DNA from: Phenylobacterium sp. J367
GTDB lineage: Bacteria; Pseudomonadota; Alphaproteobacteria; Caulobacterales; Caulobacteraceae
DNA: 64,000 bases
Assembly: GCF_024699985.1 (NCBI RefSeq)
Contig: NZ_JAJONA010000001.1
Coordinates: forward strand, 3,168,501-3,232,500
Reading direction: 5' to 3'
The notes under the pieces were generated by a model that made no database searches, had not been told where the DNA came from, and was given only the letters and a program-made list of their open reading frames with translations. Below are positions 26,991 through 36,257 of this stretch, piece after piece. The translations under genes were made by a program, and so were the position numbers. How positions within the stretch are numbered: the stretch's first letter is position 1; each line of letters starts with the position of its first letter.

Positions 26991-27787
26991 CTCTCGGCGG
27001 GCGCGCCGGCCGGCGCGCGCGCGTTCGCCACCGCCCAGGCCAGCGCGTCGTCGGCTACCTGCTCCCAGCCCGGGTCCATGCAGGTCCAGTGTGACCGGCC
27101 GGGATAGATCTTCAGCTCGGTCCTGCTGGCGGCGCGCTTCTGCTTGTTGAAGATCGCGCGCGTCATGCTGGCGTCGGCGATCAGGTCGATCTCGCCGCCG
27201 ATCAGCAGGAGCGGCGCGCGGTTCGGGTTGGCCCAGTTGATCTTGATGGGGTTGATGATCCCGTCCCAGTAGACCTTCGCCGCCGTGGGCACGATGTAGC
27301 GGTCGTAGAGGGCGTCGGCCTGGTCCTTCGGCGCGGTCTGGGCGAACCGGGTCTTGAAGAACGGGCGGCTCATGGTCTTCAGCTTGCCGTTGCTGAACGG
27401 ATCGCCGAGCACGGGCAGGGCGGAGATGATCGCCTGGAGGCCGAGCGGCACGCCGGGCGTCGGCGCCGGGTCGATGGCCACGCCGGCCACACCCAGGCCT
27501 TGGTCCAGCAGATGCTGGGTGAAGGTGCCGCCGGCCGAGTGGCCGATCAGGATCGGGGCCTCCGGCAGCTTGGCGATCTCGGCGGCGAAATGGGCGATGA
27601 TCTCGCGCTGGCCGGTCTTGGCGAGCCGCGGGTCCGGCTTGGCGCGCAGCTCCGCGGGCGGACGGTCGTCGTAGGGCCAGTCGGGCGCGACGACGGTGAA
27701 GCCCTGGGCCTCGTAGCGCGCCTTGAAAGCCTCCCAGCTACGCGAGTTCAGCCACGCGCCATGGATCAGCATGATGGTCTTGGTCAC
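26987..27787 (-). CDS. Alpha/beta hydrolase
   Basis: The 266-residue cytoplasmic hydrolase has the oxyanion motif IHGAW near residue 9, the nucleophile elbow GHSAGG (about residue 94), an acid in LIGGEIDLIADASM, and the catalytic His in PGRSHW. The MLIHGAWLNSRSWEAFKARYEAQG opening resembles esterase/epoxide-type families often annotated as alpha/beta fold hydrolase. The substrate is unknown. It is divergent from the aromatic-acid transporter gene, with 236 bp between starts. Confidence 0.88.
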   Translation of the reverse strand: MTKTIMLIHGAWLNSRSWEAFKARYEAQGFTVVAPDWPYDDRPPAELRAKPDPRLAKTGQREIIAHFAAEIAKLPEAPILIGHSAGGTFTQHLLDQGLGVAGVAIDPAPTPGVPLGLQAIISALPVLGDPFSNGKLKTMSRPFFKTRFAQTAPKDQADALYDRYIVPTAAKVYWDGIINPIKINWANPNRAPLLLIGGEIDLIADASMTRAIFNKQKRAASRTELKIYPGRSHWTCMDPGWEQVADDALAWAVANARAPAGAPAES

Positions 27788-28023
27788 GGCGTCCCTCCGC
27801 GGATGTGGTCCCGATCAGGCCACACCTCGCGCCGGCCTGCCATCAAAAGCGAAGCCTGATGACGAGCGTCGCCGGGGCAGCCGACTTTCTCGACAGCGGC
27901 GCCCGACTTGCCCACAGTCCGGGCCGCGCGCGGCGGTGCTTCCATTGCCGTCAGTTAGGCGAACTGTATAGGTTCAAACAATATTGCCGCCTGAGCCGCG
28001 GCAGCCTGAGGGGAGGGCGGATA

Positions 28024-29217
28024 TTGCAACGTGAGCTGGGCGGCCGGGCGAGCGCCGGGCTGATCGTCCTGATCTGCTTCTTCATCGCCGCCCTCGAGGG
28101 CTACGACATCCAGGCGTTCGGCGTCTCGGCGCCGAAGCTCGCTCCGGCGCTCGGCCTGAATCCGGGCCAGGTCGGCTGGGCGGCCAGCGCGGCCATGATC
28201 GGCCTCGTCATCGGCGCCTTCGTCGGCGGCTGGTTCGCCGACCGGATCGGCCGCCGGCCGGTGCTCGTGATCTCGGTGGCTGCGTTCGGTGTGTTCTCCA
28301 TCGTCACGGCCTACGTCCAGACCTACGAGATGCTGCTGGTCGCCCGCATCCTGACCGGCCTGGGGTTTGGCGGCGCCATGCCGAACCTGATCGCCATCGC
28401 CACGGAGATCAGCGCGCCGAACCGCCGGGCGGCGACTGTCACCACCATGTTCTGCGGCATGCCGGCCGGCGGCGCGACCGTCGCCCTCATCGCCCGCTTC
28501 GCGCCTGAGCTCGACTGGCGGACCCTCTTCCTGATCGGCGGCCTGCTGCCGATCCTGCTGGTCCCGGTCGTCCATTTCCTGCTGCCCGAGACCAAGCCCG
28601 CCCACGACCCCAAGGCCGACCGCCGCATGGGCCAGACCCTGTTCGGCGAGGGCCGCGCGCCCGGCACCCTGCTGCTGTGGCTGGTCTTCATGCTGACGCT
28701 GGTCGTGCTCTACCTGATGCTCAACTGGCTGCCGTCCCTGGTCATCGCCAAGGGGCTGACGCCGCAGGACGGCTCGGCCGCCTCGCTGGCCTTCAACCTG
28801 ACCAGCATCGCCGGCGCCCTGATGCTGGGCTTCGTGGTCGACCGCGCCGGCTTCCGCTGGCCGCTGGCCATCTGCTACCTGCTGCTGGCCGGCGTGATGC
28901 TGACTCTGGCCCAGGCGACCGGGCTGGCGCCGGTGCTGATCCTGTCGGGCCTGGCCGGTTTCCTGGTGCTGGGGGCGCAGTATTCGCTCTACGCCGTGGC
29001 CCCCGCCCTCTATCCGCCCCACGTCCGAGCCGCCGGAGCCGGGGCGGCGGTGGGCATCGGCCGCCTGGGCTCCATCGCCGGGCCGCTGATCGCCGGGGAA
29101 TTGCGCCAGATCGGCTGGAGCGCCGGCCAGGTGTTCGCGCTCATGGGACCGGTGCTGTTCGCCGCCGCTGTCGCCACCGTGGCCCTGGGATTCCTGTCCC
29201 GGTCACGGGACGACTAG
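28024..29217 (+). CDS. MFS transporter, aromatic acid:H+ symporter (AAHS) type
   Basis: The permease of about 397 residues has 12 predicted TM helices. It resembles PcaK/MhpT-type AAHS carriers: a charged LEGYDIQAFG in TM1 (consensus DGxD), the loop 2-3 motif GGWFADRIGRRPVL, and ARILTGLGFGGAMPN. TTG at 28024 is preceded by GGGGAGGG and begins just before TM1. The in-frame ATG at 27805 would add 73 residues without hydrophobic character and is unlikely. The substrate is probably an aromatic carboxylate, which fits the catabolic island further right, although the distance is about 5 kb. Confidence 0.85.
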   Translation: MQRELGGRASAGLIVLICFFIAALEGYDIQAFGVSAPKLAPALGLNPGQVGWAASAAMIGLVIGAFVGGWFADRIGRRPVLVISVAAFGVFSIVTAYVQTYEMLLVARILTGLGFGGAMPNLIAIATEISAPNRRAATVTTMFCGMPAGGATVALIARFAPELDWRTLFLIGGLLPILLVPVVHFLLPETKPAHDPKADRRMGQTLFGEGRAPGTLLLWLVFMLTLVVLYLMLNWLPSLVIAKGLTPQDGSAASLAFNLTSIAGALMLGFVVDRAGFRWPLAICYLLLAGVMLTLAQATGLAPVLILSGLAGFLVLGAQYSLYAVAPALYPPHVRAAGAGAAVGIGRLGSIAGPLIAGELRQIGWSAGQVFALMGPVLFAAAVATVALGFLSRSRDD

Positions 29218-29376
29218 GCCGCCGCCAGGGCGGGGCTGGCCCAACCGGCGCTGTCCCAGCAGCTCGCCGGCTGCAGACTTCAACCCGCGCCGCTCCCCTC
29301 AGGACCCTTTTCTCATAGGCGGGACCCTTCGCGCTGCCTTGGGCGTTCCCGCCACGGTTCAGCTCAAGGAGATCCC

Positions 29377-29640
29377 ATGCGCGCCATCGTCACCGCCGTC
29401 GTCCTGTCCGCCGCCGCCGCGCTCGCCGCCTGCAGCGGTCCGGAGGAGGACGCCCTGCATCGCGAAGCCGACGCCGTCGACGCCGCCGGCGAAGCCCAGG
29501 CCGACGCCCTGGAACGGCAGGCCGCCGCCACCTCGAACGAGGCCCAGGAAAAGGCGCTCAATCAGCAGGCCGACGCTGTCGAGAACGCCGCCGACGCGAA
29601 GTCCGACGCCATGCACCGCGAGGTCGACAAGAAGTACTGA
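29377..29640 (+). CDS. Small Ala-rich lipoprotein
   Basis: The 87-residue protein has a signal peptide with lipobox LAAC (Cys at about residue 19). The mature part is an Ala/Asp/Glu/Gln-rich helix with heptad-like repeats of ADAxxxAxx. It resembles small coiled-coil lipoproteins of the Lpp-like kind in architecture only. It is preceded by AAGGAG and followed by a strong hairpin. Its function is unknown; it is probably envelope-associated. Confidence 0.8.
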   Translation: MRAIVTAVVLSAAAALAACSGPEEDALHREADAVDAAGEAQADALERQAAATSNEAQEKALNQQADAVENAADAKSDAMHREVDKKY

Positions 29641-29653
29641 GGCCGAACGGAAA

Positions 29654-29681
29654 GGGCCGGAGAGCTCATGCTCTCCGGCCC
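29654..29681. terminator. Bidirectional terminator-like hairpin
   Basis: A perfect 12-bp stem GGGCCGGAGAGC/GCTCTCCGGCCC with a 4-nt loop lies 14 bp after the lipoprotein stop and 25 bp from the end of the convergent gene. The downstream side has only short T-rich sequence in either direction (CTCTT to the right, TTT to the left). It is most likely a terminator for both genes. Confidence 0.7.
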
Positions 29682-29705
29682 CTCTTCGGTCAGCCTAAGC
29701 GGCCG

Positions 29706-30086
29706 CTAGCGCCGCCAGCGGTCGTAGCGGTCGTCGTAGCGGCTGTAGCGCTCGGAATGGTCCAGCGCCGTCTCGATGCGGTCCATGGTCCGCAGCACGC
29801 GGTCGCGCTCGCGGGGGCTGGCCCGACCGGTCTCCACGCGCCAGGCCAGCGGCTGGTTCACCCGCCACTGCCGGAGCAGGACGTCGGCCTGACGGTGCGG
29901 AATGCGGCCCTGATCGGCGGCCTGTCGGAGCTGCCATTCCAGGGCGTCATAGCGGCCGGTGAACCGCTCGCCCTGGTCGTAGCCGCCGCGCCACGGCTGC
30001 GCGGACGCCGCCGCCGGCGCCAGGGCCGCGGCGGAAAGGCTCAGGGCGGCCACGCCGGCCAGGGTCTTCATCATCTTCGTCTTCAT
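29706..30086 (-). CDS. Exported hypothetical protein
   Basis: The 126-residue protein has a signal peptide (about 1-29, ending ASA-Q). The mature region is basic and rich in Arg, Gln, Tyr and Asp. An ALEWQLRQAADQGRIPHRQADVLLRQW helix pair precedes a Tyr/Arg/Asp-rich tail (RYSRYDDRYDRWRR). The tail pattern is frequent in periplasmic proteins of Caulobacterales. No domain can be assigned. Confidence 0.75.
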   Translation of the reverse strand: MKTKMMKTLAGVAALSLSAAALAPAAASAQPWRGGYDQGERFTGRYDALEWQLRQAADQGRIPHRQADVLLRQWRVNQPLAWRVETGRASPRERDRVLRTMDRIETALDHSERYSRYDDRYDRWRR

Positions 30087-30291
30087 CTCGGGTCCTCGCT
30101 TCGGTCCAAGTCCCTCTGCATCGGTCCCCCCCGGGAACGTGGGCGGCTTAACGGAACGAGGGTCCGCGAGGTTCCAGCCTTGGCCGTGGCGACAGGGGCG
30201 CCGCGGGCGGGCGGCGGCGTGCGGGATGCGCCGGGCGCGCAGCCCGCCTTACAATCGCGGACGGGCCGGGCCATATAGGGGGGACGCCGTC

Positions 30292-30447
30292 GTGCGTGTT
30301 CCCGCCACCGAAGCGGGAGATCGCGAGCGACGCGGCGTCTTCGAGATCGTCATGTCCCTGCTTTTCCTGGCTTCCGGCCTCTGCGTGCTCGGCGCGCTGG
30401 GTCTCCCCGTGGTCATGCGCCTGCGCCGCGGCGGGCGCTCGGGATGA
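30292..30447 (+). CDS. Very small membrane protein
   Basis: The frame encodes 51 residues from a GTG at 30292, or 31 from the ATG at 30352. The only feature is one hydrophobic helix (SLLFLASGLCVLGALGLPVVM) followed by a basic RLRRGGRSG tail. The stop overlaps the ATG of the next small gene (ATGA), a sign that both are translated. It is not recognised as a named family. Confidence 0.5.
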   Translation: MRVPATEAGDRERRGVFEIVMSLLFLASGLCVLGALGLPVVMRLRRGGRSG

Positions 30448-30626
30448 CCGCCGACATCGCGGCGCTGGAGCGCGAGAACCTCTACCTCAAGACCCGCAAC
30501 GCCCAGCTTCAGGCCGATGTCGCCGACCTGACGGCGGAGCTCGATCGGCTACGCCAGGAGCGCGAGCGGCTGCACGGCCGCCAGACGGGCGCGCGGCCTC
30601 CGAACCCGCTGGGCAGCGGCCAGTAG
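30444..30626 (+). CDS. Small coiled-coil protein
   Basis: The 60-residue protein is almost entirely a predicted coiled coil with leucine heptads (ALERENLYLKTRNAQLQADVADLTAELDRLRQERERL) and a short disordered Pro-rich tail. It resembles a leucine-zipper scaffold without a DNA-binding region. It is coupled to the preceding membrane protein by ATGA, so the two may act together at the membrane. The function is unknown. Confidence 0.55.
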   Translation: MTADIAALERENLYLKTRNAQLQADVADLTAELDRLRQERERLHGRQTGARPPNPLGSGQ

Positions 30627-30683
30627 GCCCACGACCGGGCCGTCCCGGCCCGCACCGCCGTCACCGGCGCCAAGGAGCAAGCC

Positions 30684-30833
30684 ATGGCCAAGGGCCAGAA
30701 GAGAAGCAATCGCGAGACCCGCAAGCCCAAGCAGCCCAAGCCGAAACCGGCCGAGGTGATCCGCGTCACGGGCGGGGCGGGCGGCCAGACCGTGGGGTCC
30801 GTCGCCGCGGGTTCGAAGGGCCCCGGCCGTTGA
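30684..30833 (+). CDS. Small basic MAKGQ-type protein
   Basis: This 49-residue protein begins MAKGQKRSNRETRKPKQPKPKP, is highly Lys/Arg/Pro-rich, and ends in a Gly-rich tail. Short proteins starting this way are widespread in alphaproteobacteria and of unknown function. A good ribosome-binding site (AAGGAG) precedes the ATG. The stop overlaps the next gene's TTG start (TTGA). The strong charge suggests nucleic-acid contact, but this is only an inference. Confidence 0.65.
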   Translation: MAKGQKRSNRETRKPKQPKPKPAEVIRVTGGAGGQTVGSVAAGSKGPGR

Positions 30834-31021
30834 GCCTGGTCTCCTGGTGGCGCGGCGTGCTGCCGAGCGAGGCCGAGGTCCGGGCGGAGATCTGGAGCCT
30901 GGGGACCCGCCACCGGGGCTGGCCGCTGGAAGGCGCCCTGGACGAGCTGAAGGGCTCGGACGTGACGCCGGCCCGCGCCCAGCTGCTTCGCGCCTGCGTC
31001 CGCGAGCTGCAGCGGAGATGA
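30830..31021 (+). CDS. Small hypothetical protein
   Basis: The 63-residue soluble protein starts at a TTG overlapping the preceding stop. It contains SWWRGVLPSEAEVRAEIWSLGTRHRGWPLEGALDEL, a regular amphipathic pattern with conserved Trp residues, and ends in a helical RAQLLRACVRELQRR. No family is recognised. Coupling to the MAKGQ-type gene and clean codon use support a real gene. Confidence 0.55.
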   Translation: MSLVSWWRGVLPSEAEVRAEIWSLGTRHRGWPLEGALDELKGSDVTPARAQLLRACVRELQRR

Positions 31022-31115
31022 GGCGGGCGGGCTCCGCCGCGCCTTGATCCAGCGCAAGGCCCCGGGTGGCCGCCCGGCTCATGCTCACCGCGCGAAGGCA
31101 GCATGGGAGGCCGCG

Positions 31116-31568
31116 ATGGACGATGCGACCCTGACCCCGGCGGCGCTGGCGGTGCTGGAGGGTTCCGGCTTCGCCGAGCGCGTTCACGCAAAGATGGCGA
31201 GCGGAATCGTGACGCTCTGCGGGTCGGCGCCCGATCAGGCGGCGAGCCGCAGCCTCGAAGGACGGCTCCTGGCCTTGCCGGGGGTGCTCGATGTCCACAA
31301 CTACCTCGATATCGGCTGTCCGGACGAGGGGCTGGAGGCCCGGCTGCGCGCCGCGCTCGCCCGCGAAGGCTTCGAGGCGCCGGGCTTGCGCATGACGGCC
31401 GAGCATGGCGTGGTGACGCTGTCGGGCGAGGCCGGAAGCTGGTCCGAGCGCGACGCGTGCGGCCGGCTCGCCTGGCGGCTCCCTGGCGTCCGCGAGATCA
31501 TCAACCGGATCGACCTGCCGCCCGGCGAGGCGAGGCAGGGACCCGAGCGTTCACCCGCGCCGGCATAG
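31116..31568 (+). CDS. BON-domain protein
   Basis: The 150-residue protein has two BON-like repeats (about 10-65 and 75-135), each with the pattern hydrophobic-G-x-V-T-L-x-G: ASGIVTLCGSAP and EHGVVTLSGEAGSW, followed by LPGVLDVHNYL and LPGVREIINRI. BON domains bind phospholipid or help stabilise the envelope, but this copy has no signal peptide and could be cytoplasmic. It sits 57 bp before the metallopeptidase gene. Confidence 0.82.
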   Translation: MDDATLTPAALAVLEGSGFAERVHAKMASGIVTLCGSAPDQAASRSLEGRLLALPGVLDVHNYLDIGCPDEGLEARLRAALAREGFEAPGLRMTAEHGVVTLSGEAGSWSERDACGRLAWRLPGVREIINRIDLPPGEARQGPERSPAPA

Positions 31569-31625
31569 GGGCGGATGCGCCGGGGCGAAGGGCGCCGGCG
31601 GCCGCCGAGATCGGAGGGCCAGACC

Positions 31626-32817
31626 ATGGCCGATCTGCTGGACAATCTCAGCCACCGGCTGGCCGCCGAACGGACGAGCCTGCTTCGCAGTCCGCTCATG
31701 TCGCGCCACTACCTGTGCCGCTGCGGCCACAAGATCCACTTCGAAGAGGCATCGTGTCCGGCCTGCGGGGCGACACTCGGCTATCTGCCGCAGGAGCATC
31801 GGCTGGCGGCGCTGGAGCCGGGCCAGGGGCCGGGACCTGGCGGGCCGCCGGGGGTGGCGGGGACCTGCGGTTCTGCGCCAGCCAGCCGCCGACGGGCTGC
31901 AACTGGATGGTCGAGGCCGCGAGCCCGCAGGGCCGGTGCGCATCCTGCCGCCTGACCCGGGCGATCCCGGACCTGAGCGACCCTGACAACCTGCGCTACC
32001 TGGTCCGGATCGAGGCCGCCAAGCGCCGGCTGATCTCCCAGTTGATCGAACTCGGCGCGCCGATCTGCTCGAAGATCGACGAGGATCCGGACAGCGGGAT
32101 GATGTTCGACTTTCTCCGTCCATCGCCGAATGGCCCGCAGGTGCTCACGGGCCATGCGAACGGCCTGATCACCCTCAATGTGGAGGAGGCGGACGACGCC
32201 GTGCGCGAGAAGGTTCGCCATGCCCTGCGCGAGCCCTACCGCACGCTGCTGGGCCATTTCCGGCACGAGATCGGCCACTACTACTGGGACCGCCTGATCT
32301 GGAACCGGAAATGGCTCGAGCCCTTCCGGGAGCTGTTCGGCGATGAGCGCGCGAGCTACGCCGAAGCCCTGAAGCGGAACTATGAGCAGGGGCCGCCGAA
32401 GGACTGGGCCCAGTCCTACATCAGCGCCTACGCCACCATGCATCCCTGGGAGGACTGGGCCGAGACCTGGGCCCACTACATGCACATCGGCGACAGTGTG
32501 AACACCGCCATGGGGTTCGGCCTGAGCGCCGACGACGTCGAGGGCGACGTCGAGTGCTTCGGCCGCGATGCGCCTACGCGCCTGACGACCCGCGCGCCGA
32601 CCTTTTCTTGCGGGTGGTGAACGGCTGGCGGGAGGTCATCGTGGTGCTGAACGAGCTGGCGCGGTCCATGGGCCAGCCGGACTTCTACCCGTTCAGCCTC
32701 GCCAAGCCCGCGGTGGCCAAGCTGCAGTTCGTGCAGATCGTCGTCTCGGACGCCCGCGAAGCCCTGCGGCTCCGGGACTCAGAGGCGGCGGAGGTCGCAA
32801 GGACCCGGCCTCACTGA
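31626..32817 (+). CDS. Zinc-ribbon metallopeptidase (Mx family); frame broken twice
   Basis: After two corrections the protein is about 397 residues. It has an N-terminal zinc ribbon (CRCGHKIHFEEASCPACG and later FCA...CNW...CASC) and a putative zinc-binding peptidase domain with FRHEIGHYYWDRLIW (HExxH) and a third ligand in DWAETWAHYMHI. This architecture matches the proteobacterial Peptidase_Mx family. The frame breaks in the GC-rich segment 31821-31855 and at 32573-32574 (CC). Inserting one base at each restores family sequence through FLRVVNGWREVIVVLNELARSMGQPDFYPF and a length divisible by three. The substrate is unknown. Confidence 0.82.
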
Positions 32818-32924
32818 CCGCGACACACCTCCCACGGCCGCAATATCCGTTTGCAACGCGAATGATTTGATGTTCCCTCCGCTTTCGCGGCCCGGAGAGG
32901 TCCGAGCGTGGAGGGAGGCAGTTC

Positions 32925-34692
32925 ATGCGGCAGGTGCTGGCGGGGTTTGCGGGCAGTCTCGCGATGACGGTGTCGCTGGCGGCGGCGGGGCCTGCGCAGG
33001 CAGCGCCGACTGGCTCCTTTGGGCATTACGCCCCGGCCGCGGCGTTCGAGGGGACGGTCACCACCTCCGAATATGTCGCCCTGCGCGACGGGGTCCGGCT
33101 GGCGGTGTCGGTGACCCGGCCGGCGAGGGACGGGAAGGCGGCCGAGGGGCAGTTCCCGGTGCTGTGGCAGCACACCCTGGGCATCGCGGGCGCGGGCGCC
33201 GACGGCGGGCCGGTCGGGCAGGGGCCGAAGGGCTACCGCGCGCTGCCGGCGCTGGCGCGGCACGGCTATGTGGTGGTGCAGGTGGCCCGGCGCGGCAACG
33301 GGCCGTCGTTCGGCATCCGCCGCGGCTACAACGACCGTTCCGAGGCCAATGACGCCTATGAGGTGATCGACTGGCTGGCGGCGCAGGCGTGGTCGAACGG
33401 CAAGGTCGGGATCTACGGCTGCTCCAACACCGGCGATGCGGCCATGCACGCGGTGACCGCGGCCAATCCGCACCTGAAAGCCGCCTGGGCCGGCTGCTTC
33501 TCCTGGGAGAAGTACGACGGATTCCTGCGCGGCGGGATCTTCGCCAACTGGGGCACCGGGCCGACGCGGACGGTGGCCGAGGACATGACGTCCACGCCGG
33601 TCCAGGGCGACGAGGACAAGGTGCTGCTGCGCCAGGCCGCCGAGGAGCACCAGAAGGCCGCGCCGCTGCGCGAGCTCTGGGCCTCGATGCCCTACCGCGA
33701 CAGCTTCTCCGCCTCGACCCAGACCCGGTTCTGGTACGAGGGCTCGGTGGCCAGCTACATGGCCCAGATCAACCGGTCGGGCACGGCAGTCTACGTCCAG
33801 GGCGGATGGCGCGACGACCTGCGCGGCCAGGGGCTGGTGACCTTCGCCAACCTGACGGGGCCGCGGCACATCCTGATCGGGCCCTGGGGCCACTGCGAGA
33901 ACGACGACTTCGACCTGCTGGCCGAGATGCACCGGTTCTTCGACACCTACCTAAAGGACGCCGACGTCGGCGTGAGGGCGCAGGATCCGATCCACTACTT
34001 CACGGTGAACGCCGCGCCGGGGACGGAATGGCGCTCGTCGAAGACTTGGCCGGTGGCGGGCGCGACGGCGCGGCCCTACTTCCTGGGCAAGGGGCTGGAG
34101 GGCCGCGGCGCCGAGGGGGAAGGGGACGCGGACGGCGTTCAAGGTGCGCTACGACGTCGACTGCCCGACGGCGAAGCCCAGGCCGGGCGGCCTGCTCACC
34201 GGGCGGCCGCCGTGCCCGGTTGCCCATGCCGGGCCGCACTTCGCCACGCCGCCCCTGAAGGCCGACACCGAGGTCACCGGCGACGCGGTGGCCGACCTCT
34301 GGATCGCGTCCACGGCCAGCGACAACAACCTCTTCGTCTATCTGGAGGACGTGGCGCCCGACGGCACGGTGACACCGGTGACCGACGCGCGGCTGAAGGC
34401 GTCGCTGCGGAAGGTCTCCAAGCCCCGCTATGCGAACTTCGGCCTGCCGTGGCACCGGAGCTGGGCCGAGGACGTCCAGCCGCTGACGGCCGGCGAGCCG
34501 GTGCGGATGACCTTCGCCTTCCTGCCGACGTCGTATGTCTTCAAGGCCGGACACCGGATCCAGGTGTCGGTCGCCGGCGCCGACTACCGCGAACGCGACC
34601 GGACGCCCGGGCCGGACGCGACGGTGACGATCCTGAACTCCGCGCAGCAGCCGTCGTCGGTGTCGCTGCCCATCGTAACGGCCAGCCGCTAG
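32925..34692 (+). CDS. CocE/NonD (X-Pro dipeptidyl-peptidase-like) hydrolase, exported; frame broken once
   Basis: The protein is about 588 residues after correction. A signal peptide (ending AQA) precedes an alpha/beta hydrolase domain with nucleophile elbow GCSNTGD (about residue 168), the acid in GGWRDDL and the His in GPWGHCEND. A C-terminal jelly-roll X-Pro-type domain follows (DTEVTGDAVADLWIASTASD...). This is the CocE/NonD architecture of acyl hydrolases and esterases. The frame breaks at the G5 run 34115-34119; removing one G yields AEGKGTRTAFKVRYDVDC. As the first gene of the catabolic island it may release phenolic acids from esters or amides outside the cytoplasm; the substrate is inferred only. 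Confidence 0.87.
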
Positions 34693-34735
34693 GCTCCGTC
34701 CGACGGGGTGCGATACAGCGTTTGACGGATAAATG

Positions 34736-34750
34736 GTTTGTGTGACAAAC
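34736..34750. promoter_or_regulatory. Dyad GTTTG-N5-CAAAC upstream of MFS gene
   Basis: The perfect inverted repeat GTTTGT-GTG-ACAAAC is located 27 bp before the MFS start and overlaps the expected -10 region downstream of a TTGACG (34722-34727). The same 15-bp spacing occurs upstream of the CoA-transferase gene (36179-36193). It is probably an operator for a regulator of the island; the regulator is unknown. Confidence 0.6.
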
Positions 34751-34776
34751 AAACCTGTTCGTGCGGAGGAAGCGGG

Positions 34777-36168
34777 ATGGCGGAAGCTCAGGTCGCCCAG
34801 GCTCGAGGCGGGGCGGAGCGCCCGGCGAAGCTGCAGTGGAGCAAGTACCAGATCTATCTGGTGGGCCTGCTGCTGCTGGTCACCGTGTCCAACTACCTCG
34901 ACCGGATCGTCATCGGCGTCCTGCAGGAGCCGATCAAGGTCGACCTGGGGCTGAGCGACAAGCAGCTCGGCCTGCTGAGCGGGCCGGCGTTCGCACTGTT
35001 CTATTCGGTGGCCGGGATCCCGGTGGCGCGGCTCGCCGAGCGGGCGAACCGGGCGCGCGTGCTGGCCGTAGCCATCGCCGTCTGGTCGATCATGACGGCG
35101 GCCTGCGGCCTGGCGCGCAACTATGTGGTCCTGCTGCTCTGCCGGGTGGGCGTCGGCATGGGGGGAGGGGGCTGCATCCCGGTTTCCCACTCCCTGCTGG
35201 CCGACAACTTTTCCATGCGCCAGCGCGGGGTGGTGATGTCGATCGTCTCGGCCGCGCCGTCGATCGCCACGATCCTGGCGCCGATCATCGGCGGCCTGGT
35301 GGCCGAGCATTACGGCTGGCGGACGGCCTTCATCGTCGTCGGCCTGCCGGGCCTGCTGCTGGCCGTGCTGGTCTGGTTCACGGTCCGGGAGCCGCGCACC
35401 GAGCGCACCGTCGCCGAGCGGCCGAAGAGCAACTTCTGGGCCGACCTGAAGCAGCTGTTCTCCAACCCGACCTTCGCCTTCCTGTTCATCGGCGGGGCGT
35501 TCATCGGCGTGGCCTATTCGGGGCTGACGGCCTTCACCGTCTCCTTCCTGATGCGCAGCCACGACATGGCGCTGTCGCAGGCCGGCGGGGTGCTGGGGCT
35601 GTCCGGCCTGTTCGGCCTGGCCGGGACCTTCATCGGCGGCTTCGTGGCCGACCGCTACGCCGGCAAGCGGGGGCTGTCCTACCTGATCACTCCGGCGGTC
35701 GGCGGCGTCCTGACCTGGGCCTGCTACATGGCCGCCTTCCAGCTGCCGAGCTGGCCGATGGCCATGGCGGCCCTGCTGGCGGCGGCGGTCGCCTACAACC
35801 TGAAGAACGGGCCGATCTACGCCTCGGTACAGAACGTCGCCCCCGACCACATGCGGGCCACCGCGTCGGCGATCTTCATGTTCGGCGCGACCGTGCTGGG
35901 CTCGACCACCGGGCCGCTGGTGGCCGGGATCGTCTCGGACTCCGCGGCGAGCCGGATGTTCCCGGCGGCGCTGGGCGCGTTCGAGGCCGCCTGCCCGGGC
36001 GGCCGGGCGCCGAAGGGCGCCGGCGAGCCGCTGGCCTCCGCCTGCGCCAGCGCCTCGGCGGGCGGGCTGGAAACCGCCCTCCTGGTGGTGGCCTGCGGCT
36101 TCCTGGTGGCGACGGTGTTCCTGGTGCTCTCGGCCCTGGCGCTCCGCAAGCAGCGCGCTGCCGGCTGA
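34777..36168 (+). CDS. MFS transporter
   Basis: The permease of about 463 residues has 12 TM helices and the spinster/ACS-like signature YLDRIVIGVLQEPIKVDLGLSDKQLGLLSGPAFALFYSVAGIPVARLAERANR, with many family marks in TM1-2. An additional Cys-rich loop lies before the last helix. Homologues often import organic anions or aromatic acids. ATG at 34777 follows GGAGGA; an upstream in-frame start at 34738 falls inside the putative operator and is unlikely. It sits between the exported hydrolase and the CoA-transferase. Confidence 0.9.
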   Translation: MAEAQVAQARGGAERPAKLQWSKYQIYLVGLLLLVTVSNYLDRIVIGVLQEPIKVDLGLSDKQLGLLSGPAFALFYSVAGIPVARLAERANRARVLAVAIAVWSIMTAACGLARNYVVLLLCRVGVGMGGGGCIPVSHSLLADNFSMRQRGVVMSIVSAAPSIATILAPIIGGLVAEHYGWRTAFIVVGLPGLLLAVLVWFTVREPRTERTVAERPKSNFWADLKQLFSNPTFAFLFIGGAFIGVAYSGLTAFTVSFLMRSHDMALSQAGGVLGLSGLFGLAGTFIGGFVADRYAGKRGLSYLITPAVGGVLTWACYMAAFQLPSWPMAMAALLAAAVAYNLKNGPIYASVQNVAPDHMRATASAIFMFGATVLGSTTGPLVAGIVSDSAASRMFPAALGAFEAACPGGRAPKGAGEPLASACASASAGGLETALLVVACGFLVATVFLVLSALALRKQRAAG

Positions 36169-36178
36169 ATCGACAATA

Positions 36179-36193
36179 GTTTGGTGAACAAAC
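36179..36193. promoter_or_regulatory. Dyad GTTTG-N5-CAAAC upstream of CoA-transferase gene
   Basis: The perfect repeat GTTTG-GTGAA-CAAAC lies 65 bp before the CoA-transferase start, with an AT-rich -10-like segment (ACGATATAAGG) just downstream. The half-sites and spacing equal those of the dyad before the MFS gene, which implies co-regulation of the two units. Confidence 0.6.
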
Positions 36194-36257
36194 GATTGAG
36201 TTTACGATATAAGGACCGGACCGGTTTTCCGGGTGAGTTCCGCCTGATGAGGTATCC

